From the NCBI RefSeq assembly GCF_023008585.1, contig NZ_CP095390.1:1798001-1862000 (forward strand): a stretch of 64,000 nucleotides of DNA, in the 5' to 3' direction. Shown here piece by piece: positions 1-7,877 of the stretch. This DNA is from Natribaculum breve. GTDB taxonomy: Archaea; Halobacteriota; Halobacteria; Halobacteriales; Natrialbaceae. The notes under the pieces are model-generated. The model had not been told where the DNA came from and searched no databases. It saw only the letters and a list, made by a program, of their open reading frames with translations. A program made the translations under genes and the position numbers. Position 1 is the stretch's first letter, and each line of letters opens with the position of its first letter.

Positions 1-559
1 CGACGAAGTCGCCGGCGTCCGACTCCTCGGAGAAGGCCAGCACGCCGTGGAGCAGTTCGTCGGGGTCGGCGAGCGAGAGCGCGTCCCGAACCCTCGAGCG
101 CGGCCCGTCGCAGCCGGCGACCATCTTCGCCTCGTACGTGTCGGTGCCGGTCGGCCCCTTCGCCGTCACCTCGACGCGATCGTCGTCCTCGCGGACGTCG
201 GTGACGGTGTGCTCCTCGCGGACGTCCGCACCAGCCTGCCGTGCGAGGTCGGCGAGGTGGCGGTCCAGACCGACGCGGTCGATCACGTTCGAGACGACCT
301 CGCGCTTGTAGAACGGGTACGAACCGCTGTTGGGGCCGCCGACGTGGAACCGCGCGCCGTAGACCTCGTTCTGGAGTAACTCCTGGCGTGCGCCCTCGCC
401 GGTGTAGTTCCAGACGTCAGAACTGACGTGGCCCGAACACGCGAGCGGTTCGCCGATCCGACCCTGTTCCAGCGCGAGGACGTCGTAGCCCGCCTCGGCG
501 GCCCGCCGGGCGAATCGCGCACCGGCCGGACCGACGCCGACGACGACGAAATCGTACAT
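1..559 (-). CDS. geranylgeranyl reductase family FAD-dependent oxidoreductase (N-terminal part)
   Basis: The gene runs off the left edge; only the first 186 or so residues are visible, starting from the ATG complementary to 557-559. The N-terminus has a Rossmann FAD-binding motif (GVGPAGARFARRAAEAG, residues 8-24) followed by the conserved CSGHVS segment near residue 41 that is typical of the geranylgeranyl reductase family. A second nucleotide-binding stretch (GCDGPRSRVRDAL) lies near residue 150. In archaea this family reduces the double bonds of geranylgeranyl chains in membrane lipids or quinones at the membrane face. Which substrate this paralogue uses cannot be told from the fragment. 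The start is close to a TAAATAGTTT stretch (583-592) that could be its promoter. Confidence 0.8.
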   Translation of the reverse strand, partial: MYDFVVVGVGPAGARFARRAAEAGYDVLALEQGRIGEPLACSGHVSSDVWNYTGEGARQELLQNEVYGARFHVGGPNSGSYPFYKREVVSNVIDRVGLDRHLADLARQAGADVREEHTVTDVREDDDRVEVTAKGPTGTDTYEAKMVAGCDGPRSRVRDALSLADPDELLHGVLAFSEESDAGDFV

Positions 560-611
560 GTTCGCCAGGATTCTCTCGGTCGGTAAATAGTTTCTCGAGT
601 TCGACGACGGT

Positions 612-1052
612 CTAGAAGATGCTGTCGGCGGTCGCCGCGCCGACGACGCTGAACATCGACCCGACGCTGACGGCCTTGAACGTGACGAGAGCGAGTTCAC
701 GCCGCGTCTCGACCGCGTCGAGGAACGTGTCGGGAGCGTCGAACAACAGTGCGAGGATCGTCACCGATCCGAAGGCGACGACCATCAGTGAGAGAAAGCG
801 AAGCGGAACGCCGACGAATTCCTGTTCGTCGTCCGGATCGCGCTCCGTGTCGGCCTTGTAGAGCGCGCCGTACCCGATGGCGCCGACCGTGAGGACGGTC
901 GCGAACGCCTGGTAGAGGTTCATACTCGCGGCGAGCTGCCAGACCTCCTCGGTGACGACGAACGGCCCGGCGAGCAGGAAGCCGCCGACGATCTGCTGGG
1001 CGGAGTCGGCCGGCTGGAAGTGACGGGGTCGTCGCGGGCGTCGAATGCGCAT
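612..1052 (-). CDS. DUF2391-type integral membrane protein
   Basis: This is a 146-residue protein with about four predicted hydrophobic segments (residues 20-40, 46-64, 83-103 and 120-140). It resembles the DUF2391/TIGR02587 family of putative integral membrane proteins, whose function is unknown. An arginine-rich start (MRIRRPRRPR) would favour the positive-inside rule. It is the last gene of a compact minus-strand run that begins with aIF2 gamma; the stop of the upstream dephospho-CoA kinase gene is 6 nt before this start, so co-transcription and perhaps translational coupling are likely. Family assignment is by recall of the pattern only. Confidence 0.65.
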   Translation of the reverse strand: MRIRRPRRPRHFQPADSAQQIVGGFLLAGPFVVTEEVWQLAASMNLYQAFATVLTVGAIGYGALYKADTERDPDDEQEFVGVPLRFLSLMVVAFGSVTILALLFDAPDTFLDAVETRRELALVTFKAVSVGSMFSVVGAATADSIF

Positions 1053-1058
1053 CTCGAA

Positions 1059-1628
1059 TCAGGAGAGCAGCGACCACAGCCGGTCGTGGTCGCCGTCGAA
1101 GCGCTCGAGGAGCGTCCGGATCTCGTCTCGAGTCGTCTCGTCGACGCGGACGAGGACCATCCCCTCGTCGGGCTGGCCGTAGACGACGCTCGCGCCGTCC
1201 GGTGCGGCGACGATCGCGGGCAGCGTGGCGAGGTCTTCCTCGCCGTCGACGAGGATCGTCGTCGGCTCCGGCCGCTCGAGCGCGTCGACGAGCGCGCAGA
1301 CGAGGTCGTCGGTGAGGACGGCAGGCGGGTTCGTCACCTCGACGCTCGCGCCGGTGGTCACCGCCTCGCGGATCTCGGCGTCGACCTCGCTGCGCTTGGT
1401 TCGGCCGTCGACGAGGGCGACGTCGGGGGCGCGGTCGGCGCACAACAGGTGGTAGGTGACGACGTCGCCGACGGCGACGATCGGAGAGCCGGCACGCTCG
1501 AGTAACGCCTCGGCGTCGGTCTCGATCGGACCCATCGGCGCTTTGAGTTCGGAACGGAGGTCGTCGGGGAGAGAAAGCAGCGGCTCGGGGTCGTCCGCAG
1601 ACGCGTTGGAATCTGCGTCGCGGCTCAC
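1059..1628 (-). CDS. GTP-dependent dephospho-CoA kinase (DUF359 family)
   Basis: This 189-residue protein matches the archaeal DUF359 family, shown to be the GTP-dependent dephospho-CoA kinase that performs the last step of coenzyme A synthesis in archaea. Visible family hallmarks are the GDVVTYHLL segment (about residues 53-61), the DVALVDGRTKR segment (about 69-79) with the conserved Asp residues, and a GEEDLATLP segment near residue 128. The start is GTG, one base after the TGA of spt4, as expected for a coupled operon. This gene neighbourhood (Spt4, Rpo7, dephospho-CoA kinase) recurs in euryarchaea and supports the call. Confidence 0.88.
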   Translation of the reverse strand: MSRDADSNASADDPEPLLSLPDDLRSELKAPMGPIETDAEALLERAGSPIVAVGDVVTYHLLCADRAPDVALVDGRTKRSEVDAEIREAVTTGASVEVTNPPAVLTDDLVCALVDALERPEPTTILVDGEEDLATLPAIVAAPDGASVVYGQPDEGMVLVRVDETTRDEIRTLLERFDGDHDRLWSLLS

Positions 1629-1629
1629 G

Positions 1630-1827
1630 TCAGCGGACTTTGAGCGCGTACGCGCCCGGTTCGTCGACCTGCATCTCGCGGGCGATCTCGCTCTCCTCGG
1701 GGTGGGCGATGACGACGTAGCCGGCCCAGTCCTCGGTCAGCGACGAGGAGCCACAGGCCTCACAGGTTTCGGCGTCGGCGTCGTTGACCCGGTGACACTC
1801 TCGACAGACGAGGCGGTTCGAGGCCAT
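1630..1827 (-). CDS. spt4: transcription elongation factor Spt4 (RNA polymerase subunit E'')
   Basis: This 65-residue zinc protein is the archaeal Spt4 homologue, which pairs with Spt5 on RNA polymerase to promote processive elongation. Two CxxC pairs are visible (CREC near residue 7, CEAC near residue 22), forming the zinc ribbon, followed by the WAGYVVIAHPEESEIA stretch typical of Spt4. An in-frame GTG lies 6 nt upstream, but the ATG at 1827 is preferred because it gives MASNRLVC, the usual N-terminus, and follows the rpoE stop by 2 nt. It is in the operon aIF2 gamma, PIN, rpoE, spt4, dephospho-CoA kinase. Confidence 0.93.
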   Translation of the reverse strand: MASNRLVCRECHRVNDADAETCEACGSSSLTEDWAGYVVIAHPEESEIAREMQVDEPGAYALKVR

Positions 1828-1829
1828 AC

Positions 1830-2399
1830 TCACTCACCCGCCGTGGCTTCGCGTTTCTCCCGGTCTTCTTTCAGCCAGCCGTGCTTGCCGAGGCCGGGCT
1901 GTTTCGCCGTGAGACCGATCTTCGAGTCCCGGGGGTTGCGTTCGTCGATGCTCTTGGTGACGATCCGCGCCCGGACGGCGTCGTCGACGCCGAGTGTCCG
2001 ATTGGACTCGTTCGAGGCGAGTTGCTGGTTTTCGCCGTCGAACGCGAGGTACTCGTCGGAGATCTGCGAGACGTGGAGCAGGCCGTCGACGGGGCCGATG
2101 CCGACGAAGGCACCGAACTCCACGACCTCGACGACGGTCCCGTCGACGACCTCCTGCATCTGGGGGTCGAACGTGACCGCGTCGAACTCGGCCTCGTAGT
2201 AGACGCCCGGGCGGTTCGGCAGGACCGTCCCCTCACCGATCTCGTGGACCTCGGTGACGGAGACGACGCTTCCCACCTCCTCGTCCATGCGTCCCTCGAG
2301 TTTGTCCTGGAGCAGTCGCTTTACCAGCTGTGGCGAGACGTCGCCCAGCTCTTTCGGCGGTACTTCCACCGTGTCTTTCAGTCTAACCCGTTTGTACAT
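1830..2399 (-). CDS. rpoE1: DNA-directed RNA polymerase subunit E' (Rpo7)
   Basis: This 189-residue protein is the archaeal Rpo7/RpoE' subunit of the RNA polymerase stalk (the Rpb7 homologue), which with Rpo4 binds nascent RNA and helps open-complex formation. The N-terminal RNP-like half begins MYKRVRLKDTVEVPP, and the C-terminal half is an S1/OB domain with the GTVVEVVEFGAFVGIGPVDG signature near residues 86-105. Length is normal for the family. The start ATG directly abuts the stop of the upstream PIN-domain gene with no gap, and the downstream spt4 follows after 2 nt, so the stalk subunit and Spt4 are co-expressed. Confidence 0.95.
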   Translation of the reverse strand: MYKRVRLKDTVEVPPKELGDVSPQLVKRLLQDKLEGRMDEEVGSVVSVTEVHEIGEGTVLPNRPGVYYEAEFDAVTFDPQMQEVVDGTVVEVVEFGAFVGIGPVDGLLHVSQISDEYLAFDGENQQLASNESNRTLGVDDAVRARIVTKSIDERNPRDSKIGLTAKQPGLGKHGWLKEDREKREATAGE

Positions 2400-2786
2400 C
2401 TATGGTCGAGTGATTGCAAGTTTGTTTCTCCCGCGTAATGCAATTACCGGTACGTTCTCTGCGAGCACACGGTCGCGAAGCGGCAGATCGTTCGTGACGA
2501 CGTAGTCGACGACGTCCTCGCGAGCGAGTTCGACGAGCGCGTCGTCCGCGTACGGTTCTTCGGTGTCGACGACGAGACAGCGTTCGACCGCGAGGTCGTG
2601 GCCGACGTTCGCCGCCGTGCCCTCGGTGCCGCCTTTCTCCGACAGCCGTCGCAGTTCTTCGACGACCGGCTGTGGGGTGACGGGCTCGAAGGTCTCGAGG
2701 AGGCGCTCGAGTTCGTCGAACAGCCGCACGTCGAGTTCGACGGGCATCATGAGCGCGCTCGTGTCGAGGGCGGCCCGTTCGGTCAT
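2400..2786 (-). CDS. PIN-domain nuclease, Fcf1/VapC9-like
   Basis: This 128-residue protein has the PIN fold: ALDTSALMMPVE at the N-terminus supplies the first acidic residue, a conserved Glu follows in PVVEELRRL (about residue 44), and YVVTNDLPLRDR (about residues 95-106) supplies the later Asp residues of the metal site. It resembles the archaeal Fcf1-like PIN proteins often annotated VapC9. There is no adjacent antitoxin gene: it sits between aIF2 gamma (1 nt away) and rpoE (0 nt), a position conserved in archaea. This context favours a housekeeping RNA-processing role, possibly in rRNA maturation, over a toxin. Confidence 0.8.
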   Translation of the reverse strand: MTERAALDTSALMMPVELDVRLFDELERLLETFEPVTPQPVVEELRRLSEKGGTEGTAANVGHDLAVERCLVVDTEEPYADDALVELAREDVVDYVVTNDLPLRDRVLAENVPVIALRGRNKLAITRP

Positions 2787-2787
2787 C

Positions 2788-4020
2788 CTATTCCTGAAGC
2801 GTTCCGACGCCGATCAGCCGCCAGCGTGCACCGATGCGGCGGTTGATCGCGATCTTCGACCCCGGCTCGGCACAGACGGGGCGTTTGAGTTTGACTTCGC
2901 ACTCGTCGGCGCGCGCGCTGGTCACCGCGCCGACCGTCGTCGCCGTGCCGATCGTCATCATCAGCGGCTCGCCGGTGGAGATTTCGTCGACCGTCTCGCC
3001 GCCGTCGGCACCGACGACGCGCTCGAGCAGGTCGACGTCCATCGTGAACTGCTCCCAGGTCGGCGGGAGCGTCCCCGGCGGCCCTGCAACGCGGCCGGCG
3101 AGGGCGTCGCCTTTGGTGAGCGAGGGGTCGAGACCGGTTCCGACGCCGAGCAACCCGCCAGGGGTTGCGACGTCGACGCCGGTGCCGCCGGCCTGCAGCG
3201 AGCGGACGGTCGTCTGGATCGGCCGGTACTCGGTCTGGCCGCCCTCTTCGACCTCGCGGCCGGGGCGGATCTCGATCTCGTCGTCGACCTCGAGTTGCCC
3301 TTCGACCAGACTCCCGCCGAGGACGCCGCCGGTGAGGTTCTCCCACGTGGTACCCGGCTTGTTGATGTCGAAGCTGCGGGCGACGTGCATCCGTGGGTCG
3401 GCCTCGGGATCGCGCTCGGGGGTCGGGATGTGCTCTTCGATCGCGTCGATGAGCAGGTCGATGTTGACGTTCTGGCCGGCCGAGATCGGGACGACGGGGG
3501 CGTCCTCGGCGACGGTCCCCTCGACGAACTCCTGGATCTGCTCGTAGTTCTCCCGGGCCTGCTGGGCGTCGACCAGGTCGACTTTGTTCTGGGCGACGAC
3601 GATGTTCTCGATGCCGATGATGTCGAGCGCCATCAGGTGCTCTTCGGTCTGGGGCTGGGGGACGGGTTCGTTCGCGCTGACGACCAGCACGGCTCCGTCC
3701 ATGATCGCAGCTCCAGAGAGCATCGTCGCCATCAGAGTCTCGTGACCCGGGGCGTCGACGAACGAAACGGTCCGCAACGGCTCGCTCTCGGAGCCGTCTG
3801 GACACTCCTCCTCGACGGTGTAACACTCGGGCTCGTCCACGTCGGGACACCTCCGGAACGTCGCGTCGGCGTAGCCGAGACGGATGGAGATGCCGCGTTT
3901 CATCTCCTCCGAGTGCTGGTCAGTCCACGAACCGCTGAGTGCCTGGACCAGCGTCGTCTTGCCGTGGTCGACGTGACCGACGAGTCCGATGTTCACCTCC
4001 GGTTGTCGATTTCCTGCCAT
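2788..4020 (-). CDS. eif2g: translation initiation factor 2 subunit gamma (GTPase)
   Basis: This 410-residue GTPase is aIF2 gamma, which delivers initiator Met-tRNA to the ribosome as part of the aIF2 heterotrimer. The P-loop [10 protein letters not shown] lies near residues 14-23, with DAPGHE (G3) and NKVDLV (G4) further on, and the C-terminal beta-barrel domains are complete. The frame is open 24 codons farther upstream, but the ATG at 4020 gives the standard [15 protein letters not shown] start and lies about 25 nt after a TTTAT box (4042-4047 on the minus strand), as expected of a leaderless transcript. It is the first gene of the six-gene minus-strand operon. Confidence 0.96.
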   Translation of the reverse strand: MAGNRQPEVNIGLVGHVDHGKTTLVQALSGSWTDQHSEEMKRGISIRLGYADATFRRCPDVDEPECYTVEEECPDGSESEPLRTVSFVDAPGHETLMATMLSGAAIMDGAVLVVSANEPVPQPQTEEHLMALDIIGIENIVVAQNKVDLVDAQQARENYEQIQEFVEGTVAEDAPVVPISAGQNVNIDLLIDAIEEHIPTPERDPEADPRMHVARSFDINKPGTTWENLTGGVLGGSLVEGQLEVDDEIEIRPGREVEEGGQTEYRPIQTTVRSLQAGGTGVDVATPGGLLGVGTGLDPSLTKGDALAGRVAGPPGTLPPTWEQFTMDVDLLERVVGADGGETVDEISTGEPLMMTIGTATTVGAVTSARADECEVKLKRPVCAEPGSKIAINRRIGARWRLIGVGTLQE

Positions 4021-4247
4021 AAGACGGTGAGTAATCTTGGATAAAGCTTCCCCGGTGCGCTTGATAAACCTACTGTTCTGTGGGCGTTTCACCGGCCGAA
4101 AACCCCCACGAGTGCGAACACCTCACTCGAGTTGACCGGTACGTGGCCGTGATGCTCGAGGGACGGCGGGCGATCGGGCGCGGAAACCTGCGTCGCCGGC
4201 CGGGGAGTCGGCGGGCCGGGTGCCCCAGAACTGTAACGTCGCATACA

Positions 4248-4259
4248 AAACTGCAGTTT
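4248..4259. promoter_or_regulatory. 12-bp perfect palindrome upstream of an HTH regulator gene
   Basis: AAACTGCAGTTT is a perfect palindrome 39 nt before the ATG of the downstream regulator gene (4298). It lies just upstream of the likely TATA element (CTTTAC, 4268-4273) of that gene, where an archaeal activator or repressor site would be expected. The gene it precedes encodes a winged-helix protein, so autoregulation is a reasonable inference. No binding data can be drawn from sequence. Confidence 0.5.
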
Positions 4260-4297
4260 GGCGAACGCTTTACCCGAGCGACGTGGTGAATTCGACC

Positions 4298-5203
4298 ATG
4301 AGCAGGTCAGACGTCTCGAGCGAGTCCGCAAAACTCCTCGAGTGTACGGACTGTCTCGCGCCGGCCGACGCGTTCGCGCTGATCGGCAACGAGACGCGGC
4401 TGTCGATCCTCGAGGCGCTGTGGGCGGCCGACGAGCGGCCGGTCTCGTTCTCCGAACTGCGGCGGGAGGTCGGGATGCGCGATTCGGCACAGTTCAACTA
4501 CCACCTCCAGAAGCTGACCGGCCACTTCGTCCGGCAGGTCGAGGAGGGCTACGAGTTCAAACACGCCGGCGAGAAGGTCGTCCGGTCGGTGATCGCGGGC
4601 TCGTTCAACGAGCATCCGACGCTCGAGCCGTTCGCCGTCGAGGGGGCGTGTGTCGCCTGTGACGGGTCGTTGCAGGCCGTCTACGAGGACGAACGGCTCG
4701 CGATCGAGTGTTCCGACTGCGGCCAGCGCCACGGCGAGTACTCGTTCCCGCCGGGTGGACTGAACGATCGCACGCGCGAGGAGATCGCCGACGCGTTCGA
4801 CCAGCGGGTACGCCACCTCCACTGTCTCGCCGCGGACGGCGTCTGCCCGGAGTGTAGCGGCCGGATGGAGACGCACGTCGTCGAGGAGGGCGAGTGCTGT
4901 CTCGGCGTCCGGGTGCGAGTCGACCACGAGTGCGCCCAGTGTGGCCACACCCTCTGTTCGGCCGCCGGCCTGCGCCTGCTCGACCACTCCGAGGTCGTGA
5001 GCTTCCACCGCGAACGCGGCGTCCGCCTCGACGAACGCCCCTACTGGACGCTGCCGTGGTGCGTCAGCGACGAGTACACCCGCGTCCTCGAGCGCGATCC
5101 GTACCGACTCGAGGTCCGGCTGCCCGTCGACGGCGACGAACTCCGCGTGGTCATGGACGACGACCTCGAGGTGCTCGAGACGACGGTCGAGTCGTCGGGT
5201 TGA
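4298..5203 (+). CDS. ArsR-type winged-helix regulator with C-terminal zinc-ribbon region
   Basis: This 301-residue protein has an ArsR-like winged helix near residues 22-90 (ALIGNETRLSILEALW, then SFSELRREVGMRDSAQFNYHLQKL, the recognition helix). The remainder holds several Cys pairs: CVACDG and CSDCGQ around residues 112-142, then CPEC, a CC pair, CAQC and a final C around 187-230, which look like two zinc ribbons. The architecture is common in haloarchaea (DUF7347/DUF7351-like), where effectors are mostly unknown. The ATG at 4298 is preferred over an in-frame upstream GTG/ATG stretch because a CTTTAC box sits about 28 nt before it. A perfect palindrome precedes it, suggesting autoregulation. 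Confidence 0.8.
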   Translation: MSRSDVSSESAKLLECTDCLAPADAFALIGNETRLSILEALWAADERPVSFSELRREVGMRDSAQFNYHLQKLTGHFVRQVEEGYEFKHAGEKVVRSVIAGSFNEHPTLEPFAVEGACVACDGSLQAVYEDERLAIECSDCGQRHGEYSFPPGGLNDRTREEIADAFDQRVRHLHCLAADGVCPECSGRMETHVVEEGECCLGVRVRVDHECAQCGHTLCSAAGLRLLDHSEVVSFHRERGVRLDERPYWTLPWCVSDEYTRVLERDPYRLEVRLPVDGDELRVVMDDDLEVLETTVESSG

Positions 5204-5280
5204 ACGTTCCCCGGTTTCTCGCCAGGTCGCGTCGCGTCGACCGGCTGGTCTCGTTCTCCCGGCAGTCCGTCGTGGCGAAT

Positions 5281-5298
5281 ACTGAAACGAGTTTCAGT
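5281..5298. promoter_or_regulatory. 18-bp inverted repeat between a regulator and a small membrane gene
   Basis: ACTGAAAC-GA-GTTTCAGT is an inverted repeat with 8-bp perfect arms and a 2-bp spacer. It lies 78 nt after the stop of the winged-helix regulator and about 70 nt before the ATG of the small membrane protein gene, close to an AT-rich stretch (5307-5337) that could hold its promoter. It shares the ACTG/GTTT elements with the palindrome at 4248-4259 without being identical. An operator for the neighbouring regulator is the simplest reading; a role as an RNA hairpin is the alternative. Confidence 0.5.
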
Positions 5299-5368
5299 TC
5301 GACGGGTTACAAAAGTGTACTTCAGATTATAGTTATGCGGACGGCATGCCTACGAACGAGTGTGGACT

Positions 5369-5698
5369 ATGACCCGAACTCACCCCTTCGTCGCGGGCGA
5401 GCGCGACGTCGCCGACCGATCCGTCACCTCGCTGCTCGTCGGCGACGCGCTGGCGATCGTGACGTTCACCGCCGTACTCGCCAGCGCGTACACCGTCTAC
5501 ACGGCGCTGCAATCCGTCCCGCCGCTCGCGATGCTCGCCGCGTTCGTCGCCGCGGTGGCGACGCTGCTCGCCGTTCCCGTCGCCGCGAACTGGACGTGGC
5601 GGGCGGTCGTCACCGCCGTCGAACGACGCCGCGCTCGTCACCGCGACCCCGAGCCCGAATCGTCGTCGAACCGTTCCACCCGTCCCCACTGGCGCTGA
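5369..5698 (+). CDS. small two-helix membrane protein, function unknown
   Basis: The 109-residue product begins MTRTHPFVAGERDVADRSV and has two strongly hydrophobic segments (about residues 23-45 and 53-75), followed by an Arg-rich charged tail. I do not recognise a family. An in-frame ATG three codons upstream (MWTMTRTH) is possible. It follows the palindrome at 5281-5298 and the winged-helix regulator on the same strand, so it may be a target of that regulator. Codon use matches neighbouring genes. Confidence 0.6.
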   Translation: MTRTHPFVAGERDVADRSVTSLLVGDALAIVTFTAVLASAYTVYTALQSVPPLAMLAAFVAAVATLLAVPVAANWTWRAVVTAVERRRARHRDPEPESSSNRSTRPHWR

Positions 5699-5780
5699 CA
5701 CCGTCTGCTGATACGACTGGACAACAGTCAGTACACACCCGAGCGCGACTCGAGTGTGTCGCCGCTGGTGACAGCGTCTC

Positions 5781-5818
5781 GAGTGCGACCGAGGGATGAA
5801 CCGTGTTGTCCGGCAGTA
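5781..5818. repeat. dispersed 38-bp repeat, copy 1
   Basis: This 38-bp stretch ends in TTGTCCGGCAGTA and matches 34113-34150 at 34 of 38 positions. The similarity appears to extend a few bases to the left (GCGTCTC versus GCGTCCC). Both copies sit in intergenic DNA 60-95 nt upstream of a plus-strand gene. Read on the minus strand, both encode nearly the same peptide (TAGQ-x-GS-x-LGRTRDA) and most differences are at third codon positions. Confidence 0.6.
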
Positions 5819-5880
5819 TGACGTCCAGTCGACGGGACGAGACCCGCGCGCTTTTTTCGACGCGGCCCCTCCTTCCATCC

Positions 5881-6864
5881 GTGACCGAGTTCGCGTTCGA
5901 ACTCGAGCTGTGTGCCGCCCTCGAGGAGCGACGCGACGGGATCGTCGCTCGCCAGCTCGGCGGGAGCGTCGCCGACCCCGGCGGCCGCGTGCTGGACGTC
6001 GTCTGCGTCGAACCCGGACCGGCGTTCGACGAGCGCGTCGCGATCACGCCGGCGTCGATCCCCGACGCAGCGATCGAGAGCGACGTCGGCCCCGGGCGGG
6101 CACGCTACTGGAAAGACGCCTTCGACTGCCACCCCGAGACCGCGCGCCGGGCCACCGAGCGCGCCGTCGAGATCGGCTTCTTCGAGCGCGAACGACACAA
6201 CGGCCGCGACTACGTCCGGCAGGTCGCCCGCTACCCCGACTGGTTCGACCGACTCGTCGGCATCGAGAACAAGCCGGACCTCGGACGGCCGGGCGACCTC
6301 GAGTCGCAGCTGCGGACGGACGTCAGCCTGGGACTCGTCGACGAGGCGATCCTCGCGACCGAGAGCTACGTGACTCGAGCGCACTTAAATCGCATCCCCG
6401 AGGAGGTCGGCGTCTGGCGAGTCCGGCGTCGCCGGGACGACCGGCCGGCGATCGAGGTCGTTCGCGAGCCGACGTCGCTGCCCGCCGACGACTGGGGAAT
6501 AGAACTCCTCGAGGAGCGGCCGGGCCGGACGGACGTCGAGGTGGTCTCCCCCGCGGCGAAGGCACGTGCCCGTCGACGGCTGGCCGAACGCGCCTACGGG
6601 AAGGGGTGGCGGACCTTCGACCTGCCAGCCTGTCGGGCGTGTCGTCCCGACGAGTCGTCGGGAGCGACGCTGCCGTACTGCGAGTGGGCGGGACGCGTCG
6701 TCGACGCCGCGACGGCGTGTGGTCCCGCCTGCGGCGGCTACGACCCCGGCGACGAACCCGCGGTCGACCTCGAGGCCGAACGCGAACGCCGCACGCCGTG
6801 GGAGCGCGAACCGGCGGGGAAACGTCGCCGACAGGTCGGGCTCGATCGGTTCGGAGAGCCTTAG
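5881..6864 (+). CDS. DUF5787 family protein
   Basis: This 327-residue protein matches the haloarchaeal DUF5787 family, whose function is unknown. The GTG at 5881 gives VTEFAFELELCAALE and is preferred over in-frame ATGs upstream because a TTTTTT box (5853-5858) lies about 27 nt before it, the usual arrangement for leaderless haloarchaeal genes. A cluster of Cys residues near the C-terminus (CRAC near residue 249, then CEW and CGPACGG) could bind zinc or an iron-sulfur centre. Its stop overlaps the stop of the convergent MBL gene by 4 nt. Confidence 0.7.
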   Translation: MTEFAFELELCAALEERRDGIVARQLGGSVADPGGRVLDVVCVEPGPAFDERVAITPASIPDAAIESDVGPGRARYWKDAFDCHPETARRATERAVEIGFFERERHNGRDYVRQVARYPDWFDRLVGIENKPDLGRPGDLESQLRTDVSLGLVDEAILATESYVTRAHLNRIPEEVGVWRVRRRRDDRPAIEVVREPTSLPADDWGIELLEERPGRTDVEVVSPAAKARARRRLAERAYGKGWRTFDLPACRACRPDESSGATLPYCEWAGRVVDAATACGPACGGYDPGDEPAVDLEAERERRTPWEREPAGKRRRQVGLDRFGEP

Positions 6865-7685
6865 AGCGTGTACTCCTCGCCGTCGACGGCCAGCGGTTCC
6901 TCGAAGGCCTCCTCGACGGGGTAGAAGTGGGCGACGTGGACCAGCCGCGTCTCCGCCGCGTTCAACTCGTCTGCGAGCGCCAGCGCCCCCTCTCGAGTCA
7001 TGTGTTTCGTCCCGAAGGTCCGGGGGACGCCGTTTGCGTCCTCGTGGCGACCGCCGAGCGGATGGTACTCACAGAGGCTCGCGGGGACGATGGCGTCGGC
7101 GAGCAGCAGGTCGGGGTCGGCCAGCACCGCACGCGAGTCGTCGGGGACGGCGAAACTCGTGTCGCCCGTGATCGACAGCTTCGCGCCCGTCTCGGGGTCC
7201 TCGACGGCGAGGCCGTAGCAGACGAGCGGCGGGTGGTCGACGGGGACGAGCGTCACGTCGAACCCACAGATGCGGACGGGTTCGAACGGCGTCGTCGGTC
7301 GAACCGTCACCGCCTCGAGGTAGTGGTAGTCGTCGGCGACGGTCTCGGCGACGCTCTCGTCCGTCTGCGGGTCGGTCTCGTCGGCGGCGTAGACGTCCAG
7401 CGAGTCGACGACGCGGAAGACGTTCCCCAGTCCGTCGAGGTGGTCGAAGTGGACGTGCGTGATGACGGCGGCGTCGGGGAGGGCCACCTCGTCGCGCAGG
7501 AACTGGTACCGGAAGTCGGGGCTGGCGTCGACCAGCAGCGACTCGCCGGTGCGCTCGTTCTCGACGTGGACCGAAAACCGGGTCCGTTCGACGCCGCGGG
7601 CTCGAGCAGCCTGGCAGGTGTCGCAGTCACAGCCGACGGTGGGCGTTCCCGTCGTGTCACCGGTGCCGAGCAGCGTGATACGCAT
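6861..7685 (-). CDS. MBL-fold metallohydrolase, PhnP-like
   Basis: This 274-residue protein has the metallo-beta-lactamase metal motif THVHFDHLDG near residues 77-86, an upstream LGTGDTTGTPTVGCDCDTCQ segment (the Cys-bearing loop seen in PhnP and related phosphodiesterases), and later His/Asp ligands (GDTSF, HVAHF). PhnP hydrolyses cyclic phosphoribosyl phosphate in bacteria; the archaeal substrate is not known. The ATG at 7685 (MRITLLGTGDTTG) is chosen because it lies 2 nt after the TGA of a 38-codon ORF that seems to be the first gene of the transcript. Confidence 0.8.
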   Translation of the reverse strand: MRITLLGTGDTTGTPTVGCDCDTCQAARARGVERTRFSVHVENERTGESLLVDASPDFRYQFLRDEVALPDAAVITHVHFDHLDGLGNVFRVVDSLDVYAADETDPQTDESVAETVADDYHYLEAVTVRPTTPFEPVRICGFDVTLVPVDHPPLVCYGLAVEDPETGAKLSITGDTSFAVPDDSRAVLADPDLLLADAIVPASLCEYHPLGGRHEDANGVPRTFGTKHMTREGALALADELNAAETRLVHVAHFYPVEEAFEEPLAVDGEEYTL

Positions 7686-7687
7686 CG

Positions 7688-7804
7688 TCACGCGTCGGCG
7701 TACTCGCGTCGGGCGTCAGCTGAACCGTCACGGGGGAGTCCGGTCGGCGGGTCGGTACTGTAACGCTCGAGTGCGGTCCCGACGGCGGTCCAGTCGGTGG
7801 GCAT
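7688..7804 (-). CDS. 38-residue ORF leading the MBL gene
   Basis: The ORF encodes a 38-residue peptide beginning MPTDWTAVGTALERYST and ending in ADARREYADA. Its TGA is 2 nt before the ATG of the MBL gene. A CTTTTTA box (7826-7832 on the minus strand) lies about 25 nt before its ATG, so the probable leaderless transcript starts at this codon. The MBL gene has no box at the right distance of its own. I recognise no domain. It could be a real small protein or a leader that couples translation. Confidence 0.6.
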   Translation of the reverse strand: MPTDWTAVGTALERYSTDPPTGLPRDGSADARREYADA

Positions 7805-7825
7805 ACGCTCGACATCGGTCGGCGG

Positions 7826-7832
7826 GCGTAAA
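7826..7832 (-). promoter_or_regulatory. TATA-like box of the 38-codon ORF/MBL transcript
   Basis: The minus strand reads GCTTTTTACG here. The centre is about 25 nt upstream of the ATG at 7804, the spacing expected of a haloarchaeal TATA box driving a leaderless mRNA. It decides in favour of the small ORF as first gene. Confidence 0.55.
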
Positions 7833-7877
7833 AAGCGTGGTGACCCCGGCGACCACGTCGTGTGGCGACTCGAGCAG

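Noticed and set aside
2400..2786. A toxin-antitoxin pair, since the protein is a PIN nuclease.
   Set aside because: No antitoxin gene is adjacent, and the gene sits in a conserved translation/transcription operon.
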